Shown: positions 28,956 to 38,195 of the stretch, piece by piece
How the letters are laid out: the number at the start of each line of letters is the position of its first letter
Position numbering within the stretch: position 1 is the first letter of the stretch
Source of the DNA: SAR86 cluster bacterium
GTDB taxonomy: Bacteria > Pseudomonadota > Gammaproteobacteria > Magnimaribacterales > TMED112
NCBI GenBank assembly: GCA_023703555.1
Contig: CP097968.1
Coordinates: 393,451-457,450, forward strand
Direction of reading: 5' to 3'
DNA: 64,000 nucleotides
Translations under genes and position numbers: made by a program
Notes under the pieces: model-generated
Told to the model about the DNA's origin: nothing
The model's database searches: none
Seen by the model: only the letters and a program-made list of their open reading frames with translations

Positions 28956-28957
28956 TA

Positions 28958-30148
28958 CTAAATTCCTAATACTGCTTTAGCAATAATATTTTTTTGAATT
29001 TCATTTGTTCCACCATAGATAGTGACTTTTCGGAAATTCAAATATTTAGCAGCAGATATTTGTGCAATCTTAGGGGATGATATTTCTTCATTTTTAAACC
29101 CATATGGACCACCAAATGGAAGTGCTTCATGTCCAGCTGCCTCTAGAGCAAGTGTTGTTATTCTTTGCTGAAGCTCTGTTCCTTTAATTTTAAGCAATGA
29201 GGATTCTGGACCAGGGCCCTTCCCCTCTCTCTCTGCGGCTAAACCTCTTAGTTCAGTCATTTCAAGGGCATCTAAATCTAAATTAAACTGAGCAATTTTT
29301 GACTTGAAAGAAGGATCATCTGAAAGCGGATTGTCACCATGATATATTTTTTCAGCTCTCTTCATTAATGCATTTACTGCTCTTCTCATTTGTGGAGCGC
29401 CAGCAATTGAACTCCTTTCATGAAAAAGTAAAAATTTTGCGTAAGTCCAACCTTGTCCTTCTTCACCAACAACATTCTCTGCTGGAACACGAACATCATT
29501 GAAAAAGACATAATTAACCTCATGGTCTCCATCAATAGTTATTATGGGTTTAACTTCTACTCCTGGAGTATTCATATCAACTAATATGAATGTAATTCCC
29601 TCTTGTTTCTTGCCAGTATCTTGTGTTCTAACTAGAACAAATATCCAGTCTGCATGTTGTGCAAGTGTCGTCCAAATTTTAGCACCATTTATTACATACT
29701 CGTCACCAACTCTTTCAGCCTTACATTTCAATGAAGCTAAGTCCGAACCTGACCCAGGTTCTGAGTAACCTTGGCACCACCAATCATCAAAATTTAGTAT
29801 TCTCGGTAGATAATGTTCTTTTTGTTTTTGCGAACCAAAAGTCCAAATTACTGGTGCCACCATTTGCAGACCAAAGGGAATGAAAAGAGGACAACCATTC
29901 ATGGCTAATTCACGAAGGTAGATATACCTTTTGGTTGCGTCCCATCCGGTGCCGCCGTGCTCAACAGGCCATGAGTGTCCCATCCAGCCTTTTTTTGCGA
30001 CAATCTTATGCCATTCAACTATTTCCTCTCTGGTGAGGTCATCACCATTATCCATCTTTTCGCGTATGTGTTGTGGATACTCTTTGTCTAGGAAGTCTTT
30101 CACCTCTTCCTGAAATGCCATATCCTCTTTTGAAAAATTAAGATCCAT
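28958..30148 (-). CDS. Acyl-CoA dehydrogenase, long subunit of a pair
   Basis: A 396-residue ACAD with the FAD and substrate motifs WCQGYSEPGSGSDLASL and INGAKIWTTLAQHADW, and the C-terminal YGGTNEIQKNIIAKAVLG motif. It resembles the large subunit of heteromeric ACADs used on dicarboxylic, sterol-side-chain or other bulky acyl-CoAs. It heads the minus-strand run ACAD - ACAD - gap - nqr. The ATG lies in a 90-base divergent region shared with the CsiV-like gene. Its electrons should pass to the ETF encoded at 31776-33454. Confidence 0.9.
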   Translation of the reverse strand: MDLNFSKEDMAFQEEVKDFLDKEYPQHIREKMDNGDDLTREEIVEWHKIVAKKGWMGHSWPVEHGGTGWDATKRYIYLRELAMNGCPLFIPFGLQMVAPVIWTFGSQKQKEHYLPRILNFDDWWCQGYSEPGSGSDLASLKCKAERVGDEYVINGAKIWTTLAQHADWIFVLVRTQDTGKKQEGITFILVDMNTPGVEVKPIITIDGDHEVNYVFFNDVRVPAENVVGEEGQGWTYAKFLLFHERSSIAGAPQMRRAVNALMKRAEKIYHGDNPLSDDPSFKSKIAQFNLDLDALEMTELRGLAAEREGKGPGPESSLLKIKGTELQQRITTLALEAAGHEALPFGGPYGFKNEEISSPKIAQISAAKYLNFRKVTIYGGTNEIQKNIIAKAVLGI

Positions 30149-30182
30149 TTTTACCCAACTCCCGATTCATTTTTTGTTTTAG

Positions 30183-30213
30183 ATACCAATGTATAATTTA
30201 GTGGTATATTGGT
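30183..30213. promoter_or_regulatory. Candidate operator between ACAD and CsiV-like genes
   Basis: ATACCA (30183-30188) and TGGTAT (30202-30207) form a 6-bp inverted repeat. A second overlapping pair is ACCAAT (30185-30190) with ATTGGT (30208-30213). A perfect TATAAT (30192-30197), pointing toward the CsiV-like gene, lies between the arms. A regulator bound here could control either divergent gene. No regulator gene is adjacent. Confidence 0.3.
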
Positions 30214-30238
30214 TTCAATCAATGGTATTAAAAACTTT

Positions 30239-31015
30239 ATGAGTAATTTTTTCAAGTTTCTATATCTTTTTATTGGTTTTTCTTTTCAGCTTCATTCCCA
30301 AGAAGATTTAAGCACTATCAAAGTAGAAGTTGCCACAATCATTTGGGAGAATCAGCAAACTTCTGAAACATTTAAAACACTCCCACCTGATGAGTACTTT
30401 TTTGATGAAGTTTTGGTTCTTGAAAACTACCCTGCACCAGTTATTAATGACGACATTTTAAAAGAGAACACATTTAAATTTGATATGGACTTTCTCGAGC
30501 AAATTCCTAAAAATCTGTACGATGAAGATAATGAGCTTGAACAGGTTATAGTTCCACCATTTTACAGGATATTGGAAACGGAGAAGAACGAGTTAAATGA
30601 GACCATGAGAAGGATTTCGCAGATTGATGGTCTTTTTTTAAGTGACCACAAAGCTTGGTATCAACCTCTTCAGGAAGAAAATTTAACCCCCTTTGTTCTT
30701 GTGTCTGAGGGAGACAATCAATGTGCAGTTAAAGTGTTTAAATCAAGATATCCTCGGATGCATGTGAAGTGCATTTTGGGTGAGGACATGGTTTCTAGAT
30801 CTGTGCTTTTGAGTAAGTCAGATCTAAGGATTGCAGATATGATCTCTTTTGAATACAAGAGAAAAAAAATTGATTTAACTGAGGGCAGATATAAGCAAAG
30901 CCAGCTTTTCTTTATTGACAACCAAAGAAGGGTTGATTATGACGAGCTACAATATTTTGATCACCCTAAAATTGGAGTTCTTGTAGCAATCTACAAGTAT
31001 TCAGCTGAAGAATAG
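30239..31015 (+). CDS. CsiV-like (DUF2803) envelope protein
   Basis: A 258-residue protein with a signal peptide (MSNFFKFLYLFIGFSFQLHSQ). The ATG at 30239 is preferred over an upstream TTG at 30209 because it gives a clean signal sequence. The body follows the CsiV pattern: VEVATIIWE near the mature N-terminus, LFLSDHKAWYQPL, SRYPRMHVKC, and QRRVDYDELQYFDHPKIGVLVAIY at the end. CsiV (also named LpoV) in Vibrio binds peptidoglycan and activates penicillin-binding protein 1A. The same role is plausible here but rests on these weak motifs. Its stop abuts the nfuA stop. Confidence 0.7.
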   Translation: MSNFFKFLYLFIGFSFQLHSQEDLSTIKVEVATIIWENQQTSETFKTLPPDEYFFDEVLVLENYPAPVINDDILKENTFKFDMDFLEQIPKNLYDEDNELEQVIVPPFYRILETEKNELNETMRRISQIDGLFLSDHKAWYQPLQEENLTPFVLVSEGDNQCAVKVFKSRYPRMHVKCILGEDMVSRSVLLSKSDLRIADMISFEYKRKKIDLTEGRYKQSQLFFIDNQRRVDYDELQYFDHPKIGVLVAIYKYSAEE

Positions 31016-31594
31016 TTACTTATAGTACGCGTTTTCATCTTTTGTATGATCTGTAATATCTCTGACGCCTCTGATTTCAGGTATATTCTCTACAAGAGTT
31101 TTTTCAATTCCCTCTTTTAATGTAACATCAACCATTCCACAGCCTTGGCACCCACCCCCAAATTGTAAAACTACATAATTATCATTTGTAATTTCATGTA
31201 GCGTCACATTCCCTCCATGTGAAGCTAGCTGTGGGTTAATTTCGCCGTAAATAAGATGATTTACTTTATCCTCTAAAGAGGCGTTCTTACCAAGTCTTGG
31301 TACTCTTGAGCTTGGAGCTTTGATGGTCAATTGTCCACCAAAATTGTCTTTATCATAATTTACCTCTGCATCATCAAGATAAGACAAGCTTTTTTGTTCT
31401 ATAAATAAATTAAACCCTTTAAATTTTATTATTTCGTCTGTTGGTTCTGAATCTTCTTTATTACAAAATGCAAGACATGTTTCGGCAATAGGTGTCCCTG
31501 GATCAGAGACAAATATCCTAATATCGCAGGGACTATCCTTTTTCTCGATAAGTTCAGTTAAGTATTTCTCACCACTTTTAGTAACTTTAATCAT
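31016..31594 (-). CDS. nfuA: Fe-S cluster carrier protein NfuA
   Basis: A 192-residue protein with the two-domain NfuA layout. Residues 1-90 are an A-type-carrier-like domain without the usual cysteines. Residues ~110-192 are the Nfu domain, with the cluster-binding GGGCQGCGMVDVTLKEG motif and an EIRGVRDITDH ending. It delivers 4Fe-4S clusters to apoproteins; clients in this window could include ETF-QO and GltD. The stop abuts that of the convergent CsiV-like gene. Confidence 0.95.
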   Translation of the reverse strand: MIKVTKSGEKYLTELIEKKDSPCDIRIFVSDPGTPIAETCLAFCNKEDSEPTDEIIKFKGFNLFIEQKSLSYLDDAEVNYDKDNFGGQLTIKAPSSRVPRLGKNASLEDKVNHLIYGEINPQLASHGGNVTLHEITNDNYVVLQFGGGCQGCGMVDVTLKEGIEKTLVENIPEIRGVRDITDHTKDENAYYK

Positions 31595-31614
31595 AATTTA
31601 TTATTAACCATTAA

Positions 31615-31779
31615 ATGAGAATCCTGAAGAAAGCATTTTCTCTGTTTATAGGTGTTGGAAAAGAAAAAGACCTTTCAGAAGATTTTGCCGATATAAAAAG
31701 CTTGATTTTAGCATTGGTTTTGATGTTCTTTTCGTTTGTAGTTGTCATTGCTTTAATTGTTTTTTTACTAACAAATTAA
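31615..31779 (+). CDS. Small single-helix membrane protein (54 residues)
   Basis: A small ORF read by hand: basic N-terminus (MRILKKAFSLF), a polar acidic stretch (KEKDLSEDFADIKS) and one strong membrane helix from about residue 29 to 53. It starts 20 bases from the divergent nfuA start. Its stop shares a TTAA palindrome with the convergent etfA stop (31776-31779), the same arrangement as two other convergent junctions here. No Shine-Dalgarno sequence is visible and no family is recognised. It is supported by helix composition and junction architecture only. Confidence 0.5.
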   Translation: MRILKKAFSLFIGVGKEKDLSEDFADIKSLILALVLMFFSFVVVIALIVFLLTN

Positions 31780-32708
31780 AGTTTTGATTCCAGTTCTGGT
31801 AGTAGTTCAAAAAGATCACCTACAAGCCCGTAATCTGCCACTTTAAATATTGGTGCCTCTTCATCTTTATTTATAGCTACAATTGTTTTTGAATCTTTCA
31901 TTCCAGCTAAATGTTGAATTGCTCCAGATATGCCAACTGCAATGTAAAGATTTGGAGCAACAGATTTTCCTGTTTGCCCTACTTGATAATCATTAGGTGC
32001 AAAACCTGAGTCAACTGCTGCTCTGGAAGCTCCAACAGCTGCATTTAACTTTCCTGCTATACCATCTAGTAGTGCAAAATTATCAGCATTTTGCATCCCT
32101 CTTCCACCTGAAACTATAATATCCGCCGCCGTTAATTCTGGTCTATCAGAAACTGTTAGTTCATTTTTAACAAAGTCTGTTCTTCGAGATGAGAAATTTG
32201 GACAGTTTTTGGTTTCGACAACTGCAGAACCTGAACCTAATTCTGCTTTATCGAAGGAAGTTGTTCTTATAGTCAAAGCATTCTTTTTCTGTGATGTGCT
32301 TACAGTAGCAATGCAAGAGCCTGCATAAATTGGCTTCTTGAATGTTTTTGGGTCTATTATTTCTATAATTTCTGAGATTTGCTGTATATCAAGTTTTGCT
32401 GCGATTCTTGGCAAGATATTCTTTCCTGTTGTGCTAGAGCTTGTAAGGAAAAAGTCATAATCATCTGAAATCGATAAAGCACATTCAGCGACATCCTCAC
32501 CAACAATATTTTGAAATCTTTCATTACTAAAATGCAAGACTTTAGAAACGCTATCTATTTTAGATGCCTGATTTACAACTTTGTCTGATGCGTTTGTCGT
32601 TAACATTATATCAATTTCACCACCAAGTTTTTTAGCTGCATCAACAACGCAAAGCGTTGCTTGTTGAATTTCATTTTCATTATGTTCGCCTAAAACTAAA
32701 ATTTTCAT
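31776..32708 (-). CDS. etfA: Electron transfer flavoprotein subunit alpha
   Basis: A 310-residue protein. The C-terminal FAD domain is clear: [35 protein letters not shown] (positions ~205-240) with the [27 protein letters not shown] stretch. With EtfB it forms the soluble carrier that takes electrons from acyl-CoA dehydrogenases to ETF-quinone oxidoreductase, whose gene is divergent and next door. It overlaps etfB by 4 bases. Confidence 0.97.
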   Translation of the reverse strand: MKILVLGEHNENEIQQATLCVVDAAKKLGGEIDIMLTTNASDKVVNQASKIDSVSKVLHFSNERFQNIVGEDVAECALSISDDYDFFLTSSSTTGKNILPRIAAKLDIQQISEIIEIIDPKTFKKPIYAGSCIATVSTSQKKNALTIRTTSFDKAELGSGSAVVETKNCPNFSSRRTDFVKNELTVSDRPELTAADIIVSGGRGMQNADNFALLDGIAGKLNAAVGASRAAVDSGFAPNDYQVGQTGKSVAPNLYIAVGISGAIQHLAGMKDSKTIVAINKDEEAPIFKVADYGLVGDLFELLPELESKL

Positions 32709-33454
32709 ATCACTTTGGCCTCATTTTTAAGTTTCTCTACAAGTTGATCTACACTTTCAACTTTCACACCCTCTTCCCTTTCTGGAGGTGACTCAACCTT
32801 CAATAATTTTACTTTCTCGTTTACATCGATGCCTAAATCATCAATATTTATTTCTTCAAGAGGCTTTCTCTTTGCTTTCATTATGTTTGGTAGAGAGGCG
32901 TATCTTGGTTCATTTAATCTTAGATCGGTCGTAACAACTGCCGGCAGATCTGTAGATAAAGTTTCAAGACCTCCATCTATTTCCCTTGTAACTTCAATCT
33001 TATTGCCCTCAACTTTGAGTTCGGAGGCAAATGTAGCTTGTGGTAATTCCAATAGAGATGCAAACATTTGTCCAGTTTGATTATGATCGCCATCTATCCC
33101 AACTTTACCCATTATTACAAGTTCAGGGGTTTCTTTCTCATAAACTTTCGCAAGTGCTTTTGCTACATCTAGTGGTTGAAGATTGTGTTCGGTTTTAACG
33201 TGGACTGCCCTATCAACTCCAAGCGCCAATGCTGTTCGTAATTGCTCCTGATGTTTACTATCTCCAATAGTTACAACAACTATTTCAGTAGCTTTTCCAG
33301 ACTCTTTTAATCTTATTGCTTCTTCTACTGCAATTTCGCAGAAGGGATTAATTGCCATCTTAACGTTGTTAAGCTCAACATCTGTATTAGATTGATTTGG
33401 TCTAACCTTGACGTTGTAATCATTTACCCTTTTAATTGGAACCAAGATTTTCAT
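32705..33454 (-). CDS. etfB: Electron transfer flavoprotein subunit beta
   Basis: A 249-residue protein of normal EtfB length. It starts [18 protein letters not shown] and holds [17 protein letters not shown], the AMP-binding [17 protein letters not shown] segment and the ACAD recognition-loop region [28 protein letters not shown]-like signature. It is the first gene of an etfB-etfA pair. About 65 bases separate its start from that of ETF-QO on the other strand, so one region drives the whole ETF system. Confidence 0.97.
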   Translation of the reverse strand: MKILVPIKRVNDYNVKVRPNQSNTDVELNNVKMAINPFCEIAVEEAIRLKESGKATEIVVVTIGDSKHQEQLRTALALGVDRAVHVKTEHNLQPLDVAKALAKVYEKETPELVIMGKVGIDGDHNQTGQMFASLLELPQATFASELKVEGNKIEVTREIDGGLETLSTDLPAVVTTDLRLNEPRYASLPNIMKAKRKPLEEINIDDLGIDVNEKVKLLKVESPPEREEGVKVESVDQLVEKLKNEAKVI

Positions 33455-33519
33455 ATTTAAATTTGATCAATAAGTAATATATAGGATTTAACTAAAATTT
33501 AAATAGCTGGGTGAATATT

Positions 33520-35148
33520 GTGGAAAGAGAATCAATGGATTACGACGTTGTTATCGTGGGCGCTGGACCATCAGGCTTAGCAACTGCGATGAAATTAGCT
33601 CAAATTTTTAAGGAAAAAAATCAAGATAAGACAATTTGCATATTAGAGAAAAGTGCAGAAATTGGTGGACATATACTTTCTGGAAATGTCTTTGAAACCA
33701 CTGCACTTGATGAGCTAATTCCTGACTGGAAGGAAAAAAATGCGCCACTTAATGTAGAGGTTACTAAAGACAGTTTAAAGTTTTTTATTAACGATAAAAT
33801 TTCTTTACCAGTACCATCTTTCTTTTTGCCACCAATGCAAAACCATGGAAACTACATAATTAGTTTGGCGAATCTTTGTAGGTGGCTTGCAGAGCAAGCA
33901 GAGGGAATGGGTATAGACATTTTTCCAGGTTTTCCAGCAGCAGATTTAATATATGAGGATGGAAAAGTGAAAGGTGTTATCACTGGTGATATGGGAGTCA
34001 ATTCAAAAGGCGATCAAAAGGATTCATTCCAACCTGGTATGGAAATTAGAGCAAATGAAGCAACTGTTTTTGCTGAAGGATGCAGAGGCCATTTAGGAAA
34101 AGAACTTATCAGAAGGTTTGAGCTTGATAAGGGTAAAGACCCTCAACATTATGGCATCGGTTTTAAAGAGATATGGGAAGTTGCTCCTGAAAAACATGAT
34201 GAGGGACATGTTATTCACACAAATGGGTGGCCTCTACCAAATGATACGCCAGGTGGTTCATACATGTATCATGCTGAGAATAACCAGATTCTATTAGGAT
34301 TAGTAGTGCCACTTGACTATGATAATCCTCATCTTAGCCCCTTTGATGAATTTCAAAAATGGAAAACTCACCCTGCAGTAAAAAAATATCTTAAAGGAGG
34401 CAAAAGGTTAAGCTACGGAGCAAGAGCTTTAATTAAAGGTGGCTTACAAAGCTTGCCAAGCATGGAATTTCCTGGTGGATATATTGTTGGTTGTAATGCA
34501 GGCACATTAAACTTCGCAAAAATTAAAGGATCACACACTGCTATGAAATCAGGCATTGAAGCTGCAAAAGTAATCGCAGCAAACATTAATGGTGAAAGCA
34601 GAAGTTTAAACGAAGAAATTAAAAAAACATGGCTTTATGAAGAGCTCTATAAATCCAGAAACTTTGGGCCGTTTTTTCATAAATTTGGTGGGCTTATAGG
34701 AGCTGCATTTAATGTTTTAGATCAATTAATTTTTAGAGGAAAATTGCCTTTTACGCTAAACCATAGGAAAGCTGATCACGAATATATGAAGCTTGCTAAG
34801 GATGCAAAAAAAATAGATTATCCCAAGTACGATAATGAAATCACCTTTGATAAGTTGAGTTCAGTTTATTTGTCAAACACATATCATGAGGAAGATCAGC
34901 AATGTCATTTAGTACTTAAGGATGCATCATTACCCATATCTAAGAACCTAGATTTGTATGATGAGCCAGCACAAAGGTATTGTCCTGCTGGTGTATATGA
35001 AATTGTTGAAGAAGATGGAAAAAAACGTTTTCAGATTAACTCACAAAATTGTATCCATTGTAAAACTTGCGATATTAAAGAACCGTCACAAAACATAAAT
35101 TGGGTCTCTCCTGAAGGTGGAGGCGGACCAAATTATCCAAATATGTAA
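33520..35148 (+). CDS. Electron transfer flavoprotein-ubiquinone oxidoreductase
   Basis: A 542-residue membrane-associated flavoprotein. The N-terminus has the FAD-binding VVIVGAGPSGLATAMKLA motif; the C-terminal 90 residues are a ferredoxin-like domain with 4Fe-4S cysteines in RYCPAGVYE and NCIHCKTCDIKEP. The C-terminus GGGGPNYPNM is a family hallmark. It moves electrons from reduced ETF to quinone. The GTG at 33520 gives the family's V/MERESMDYD start; a GTG at 33511 and an ATG at 33535 are alternatives. The gene is divergent from etfBA. Confidence 0.95.
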   Translation: MERESMDYDVVIVGAGPSGLATAMKLAQIFKEKNQDKTICILEKSAEIGGHILSGNVFETTALDELIPDWKEKNAPLNVEVTKDSLKFFINDKISLPVPSFFLPPMQNHGNYIISLANLCRWLAEQAEGMGIDIFPGFPAADLIYEDGKVKGVITGDMGVNSKGDQKDSFQPGMEIRANEATVFAEGCRGHLGKELIRRFELDKGKDPQHYGIGFKEIWEVAPEKHDEGHVIHTNGWPLPNDTPGGSYMYHAENNQILLGLVVPLDYDNPHLSPFDEFQKWKTHPAVKKYLKGGKRLSYGARALIKGGLQSLPSMEFPGGYIVGCNAGTLNFAKIKGSHTAMKSGIEAAKVIAANINGESRSLNEEIKKTWLYEELYKSRNFGPFFHKFGGLIGAAFNVLDQLIFRGKLPFTLNHRKADHEYMKLAKDAKKIDYPKYDNEITFDKLSSVYLSNTYHEEDQQCHLVLKDASLPISKNLDLYDEPAQRYCPAGVYEIVEEDGKKRFQINSQNCIHCKTCDIKEPSQNINWVSPEGGGGPNYPNM

Positions 35149-35158
35149 TAATTGGCAC

Positions 35159-36934
35159 ATGCGTTTCAGATTTTTTTTGAGTGTAGTAGTGCTTTCTGCA
35201 TTTGTCGGTGTAATGGCAAATATTGGTTACACTTATTTGACTTCTGATCGACCTAACTCTGAAGAGCTAAAGTTCAAAAAATTTCTAGATAATGATTGGG
35301 AATTTTCATTAAAGCAGAATCCAATCTTTGCTTCTTTGATTGGAGATGATAGATATGCTGACAAAATTTCTTCCAATGCTGCAGAGGAATTTGAAAATAA
35401 TAAAATCTATGAGATATCTGCTTTAGACCAGATTAAATCAATAGATTACAAGAAATTAAATAATGCAGATCAACTCAATTATAGACTAATAAAATTGAGT
35501 TATGAAACGAGTGTAGAGGGAAGAAAATATCCTAGTTATTTAATGAGGCTTAACCAAAGGGGTGGTGTTCAAGACTACTATGACATTGGAAACAGGCTTA
35601 ATTTCAGTTCAAAGGATGACTATGAAAATTGGTTTAAAAGGATAGAAAGTTTTTCTCAGAACATAAAAAATTCATTGCAAAACAACAAAATTGGACTCGA
35701 CTTGGGCTATACACAACCAAAGTTAGTTTCACTGGCAGTATCAGAACAGATTAGTGCAATTTTAGAAAAAGAGATTGATGAGCATCCGTACCTTTCTATT
35801 TTTTATTCAGCTCAAGATGTTATGCCAGAGAATGAAGCTAATTTGCTAATACAAAGAGTAAAAAATTTAATCGAAAATGAAATAAACCCTGCTTATGAAG
35901 ACCTTAATAACTTTCTTATTAATGAATACATCCCAAACTCAAGAAATTCAATTGGTATAAGTGATGTTCCGAATGGTAGAGAGTGGTATGAGTATTTAGC
36001 AAGATATCATACAACAACAAAACTAACGCCTGATGAAATTCATGAAATAGGACTTGAGGAGGTTGCTAGAATTAGATCAGAAATGGAGGCAGTAATTGAA
36101 AGCGTGGGTTGGAAAGGAGATTTTCAATCCTTTCTTGAATTTCTGAGAACAGATCCAAGATTTTACTACGACACAGGCGATGAGCTTCTAAAGGCATATA
36201 GAGCAATGTCTAAAAAAATTGATGCATTTATGCCTACACTTTTCAAAAAATTTCCTAGAGCACCTTACGGAGTAATCCCAATACCTATGGAATCTGCACC
36301 GTATACAACAACAGCCTACTATAATGCCCCAAGTGATGGTCGTCCAGGATATTATTACGCAAATTTATATAAGCCAGAGACAAGGCCAAAATATGAAATT
36401 CCAGTCTTATCTGTGCACGAAGCTGTACCAGGACATCATCATCAAATAGCTCTGGCACAAGAGCTTGAAAATGTACCAATGTTTAGAAAATACTTGAGTT
36501 TTACGTCTTTTGTAGAGGGATGGGGGCTTTATAGTGAGCAATTAGGAGAGTCTATGGGACTTTATGACGACCCTTATGACAAATTTGGCCAACTTACTTA
36601 TGATATGTGGAGAGCAATACGACTTGTTGTGGATACAGGCATTCATTATAAAGGATGGTCACGGGAAGAAGCAGAAAATCTTTTTATAGAAAATACTGCC
36701 AAAACTCCTTTGGATATAAGCAATGAAATTGATAGATATATAGCTTGGCCAGGACAGGCTCTCGCTTACAAAATTGGCCAATTAAAGATTATAGAATTAA
36801 GAGATAAAGCTATGTCTGAACTTGGTGATAAGTTTGACATTAGAGATTTCCACGATCATATTCTGAGTTTTGGATCTATTCCCCTGAACATCTTGGAAGA
36901 AAAGGTTGAAGAGTTTATAGAAGTTAGGAAATAA
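35159..36934 (+). CDS. DUF885 family putative zinc metallopeptidase, membrane-anchored or secreted
   Basis: A 591-residue DUF885 protein. An N-terminal hydrophobic segment (FFLSVVVLSAFVGVMANIGYTYL) acts as signal or anchor. The metal motif HEAVPGHHH begins at H420, giving HExxxGHH, and a second glutamate lies in SFVEGWGLYSEQL. ALIWDMWRA-type and HYKGWSREEA segments follow. DUF885 proteins are regarded as metallopeptidases of uncertain specificity. The ATG at 35159 is chosen for the signal sequence; the frame extends back into the ETF-QO gene to 35117, but that part is a re-reading. It is followed after 2 bases by the nuclease gene. Confidence 0.9.
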   Translation: MRFRFFLSVVVLSAFVGVMANIGYTYLTSDRPNSEELKFKKFLDNDWEFSLKQNPIFASLIGDDRYADKISSNAAEEFENNKIYEISALDQIKSIDYKKLNNADQLNYRLIKLSYETSVEGRKYPSYLMRLNQRGGVQDYYDIGNRLNFSSKDDYENWFKRIESFSQNIKNSLQNNKIGLDLGYTQPKLVSLAVSEQISAILEKEIDEHPYLSIFYSAQDVMPENEANLLIQRVKNLIENEINPAYEDLNNFLINEYIPNSRNSIGISDVPNGREWYEYLARYHTTTKLTPDEIHEIGLEEVARIRSEMEAVIESVGWKGDFQSFLEFLRTDPRFYYDTGDELLKAYRAMSKKIDAFMPTLFKKFPRAPYGVIPIPMESAPYTTTAYYNAPSDGRPGYYYANLYKPETRPKYEIPVLSVHEAVPGHHHQIALAQELENVPMFRKYLSFTSFVEGWGLYSEQLGESMGLYDDPYDKFGQLTYDMWRAIRLVVDTGIHYKGWSREEAENLFIENTAKTPLDISNEIDRYIAWPGQALAYKIGQLKIIELRDKAMSELGDKFDIRDFHDHILSFGSIPLNILEEKVEEFIEVRK

Positions 36935-36936
36935 TC

Positions 36937-37692
36937 TTGAGATTTTTAATAATATTAATTATTTTTTGTAGCTTTAATAAGGCTCAAGCTTGGTGGGAGG
37001 AGCCTCACAGGGCACTATGTAAAGCAGGAATAAATTTCATCTCCACTGAAGAAAAAAGAGAAGAAATTCTTGAGCTTATTGAGGACGAAGAGGAATGGTG
37101 TATCTGGGCGGATGATATAAAGAATGACAGGCCTAAAACAAGACCCTGGCATTATGTAAATCTTGCTAAGGGTGACCTGACTTACTCTTCTTCAGATTGC
37201 CCTAGATATGGATGTATCGTAAGCGCGCTGTTAGAACAAATCTCTATTTACCAAAATCCAAAAACACCTCTTTGGAAGAAAAAAGAAGCATTAAAGTTTA
37301 TTGGCCATTTTGTAGGCGATATTCATCAACCTTTTCATGTTGCCGATGTAGGAGATGTAGGCGGAAACAGGATGTTTTTAGAATTATGGGATGGAACAAA
37401 AACAAATTTTCACGCACTATGGGATGGAATACTTCCTGGATATGCACTGCAGTTCCCTCTTCAAAAATTAGATCTTAATCAGATCTCAGCTGAAGAAAGG
37501 ATTTTAACACCGGAAGAAAGGATATCTATTTGGATAAGAGAATCGAGAGAATTATTGCAAGAAGAACAGATTGGTTACGTCCAAAGACTCAAGTCAGTAG
37601 ATAGAGAATATGTTTTAGAGAATACTAAAGTTGCATATTACCAATTAAGTTTAGGAGCGACACGACTTGCGGCCCTTCTTGAGGATATTTAA
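36937..37692 (+). CDS. Secreted S1/P1-type nuclease
   Basis: A 251-residue protein with signal peptide ending AQA before the mature N-terminus WWEEPHRALC; in this family the N-terminal Trp backbone and the following His bind zinc. The central zinc ligands appear in HFVGDIHQPFHVADVGDVGGN and in HALWDG. It should cut single-stranded DNA or RNA outside the cytoplasm. The start is TTG at 36937: an in-frame TAG stands 12 bases upstream and no ATG or GTG is available. It follows the DUF885 gene by 2 bases. Its stop TAA shares a TTAA palindrome with the convergent DUF1285 gene. Confidence 0.93.
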   Translation: MRFLIILIIFCSFNKAQAWWEEPHRALCKAGINFISTEEKREEILELIEDEEEWCIWADDIKNDRPKTRPWHYVNLAKGDLTYSSSDCPRYGCIVSALLEQISIYQNPKTPLWKKKEALKFIGHFVGDIHQPFHVADVGDVGGNRMFLELWDGTKTNFHALWDGILPGYALQFPLQKLDLNQISAEERILTPEERISIWIRESRELLQEEQIGYVQRLKSVDREYVLENTKVAYYQLSLGATRLAALLEDI

Positions 37693-38195
37693 TTTAAGTA
37701 GAAGTAGACACCATCTGAAATTAAGAAAAGCTTATCTCCATTTTGATCTGCTTCAGATATAATTTTGTAGAAGATATTCCTACTTAATAGACCCCATATA
37801 TGTTTTTTAACTCTTATCCTTGGGTAAGGTTGTCCATCAACCATACTCACATTTAATTCGTTCTCCCTAGTAAGTTTCACCCATTCCTCTGTATTCGTTT
37901 TAAAAAAATAATCACCGTCTATCCTTTTAAAATCAATGATATAAAAGATCTCTTTTTCAAAATTTAAACTTATTTTTTCTGAGGGAGTTACTACAAAATA
38001 TTTACCTCCTTCATATTTAATAAGCTTTGAGAAAAGTTTCACCATAGCAATTCTTTTAATCTCTGACTCGTTATAAAACCATTTCCCTTCACCATTTATG
38101 CGAAATGATACATTCTGACACAACTTAGGGTTCCATTTATCTAAAGGATAAGATTCAAGATCGATAACAGATTTTTCAATTTGGTCTAAATCCAT
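37689..38195 (-). CDS. DUF1285 family protein
   Basis: A 168-residue protein matching DUF1285: PLDKWNPKLCQNVSFRINGEG-type opening followed by WFYNESEIKRIAMVKLFSKL, a YFVVTPSEKISLNFE strand pair, and a closing PRIRVKKHIWGLLSRNIFYKI. The family is structurally known but has no established function. It is the last gene of the 11-gene minus-strand run and overlaps the LysE-like gene by 10 bases. Confidence 0.85.
   Translation of the reverse strand: MDLDQIEKSVIDLESYPLDKWNPKLCQNVSFRINGEGKWFYNESEIKRIAMVKLFSKLIKYEGGKYFVVTPSEKISLNFEKEIFYIIDFKRIDGDYFFKTNTEEWVKLTRENELNVSMVDGQPYPRIRVKKHIWGLLSRNIFYKIISEADQNGDKLFLISDGVYFYLN

Noticed and set aside
30209-30238. TTG start for the CsiV-like gene
   Set aside because: It adds ten residues before a good signal peptide that begins at the ATG at 30239.
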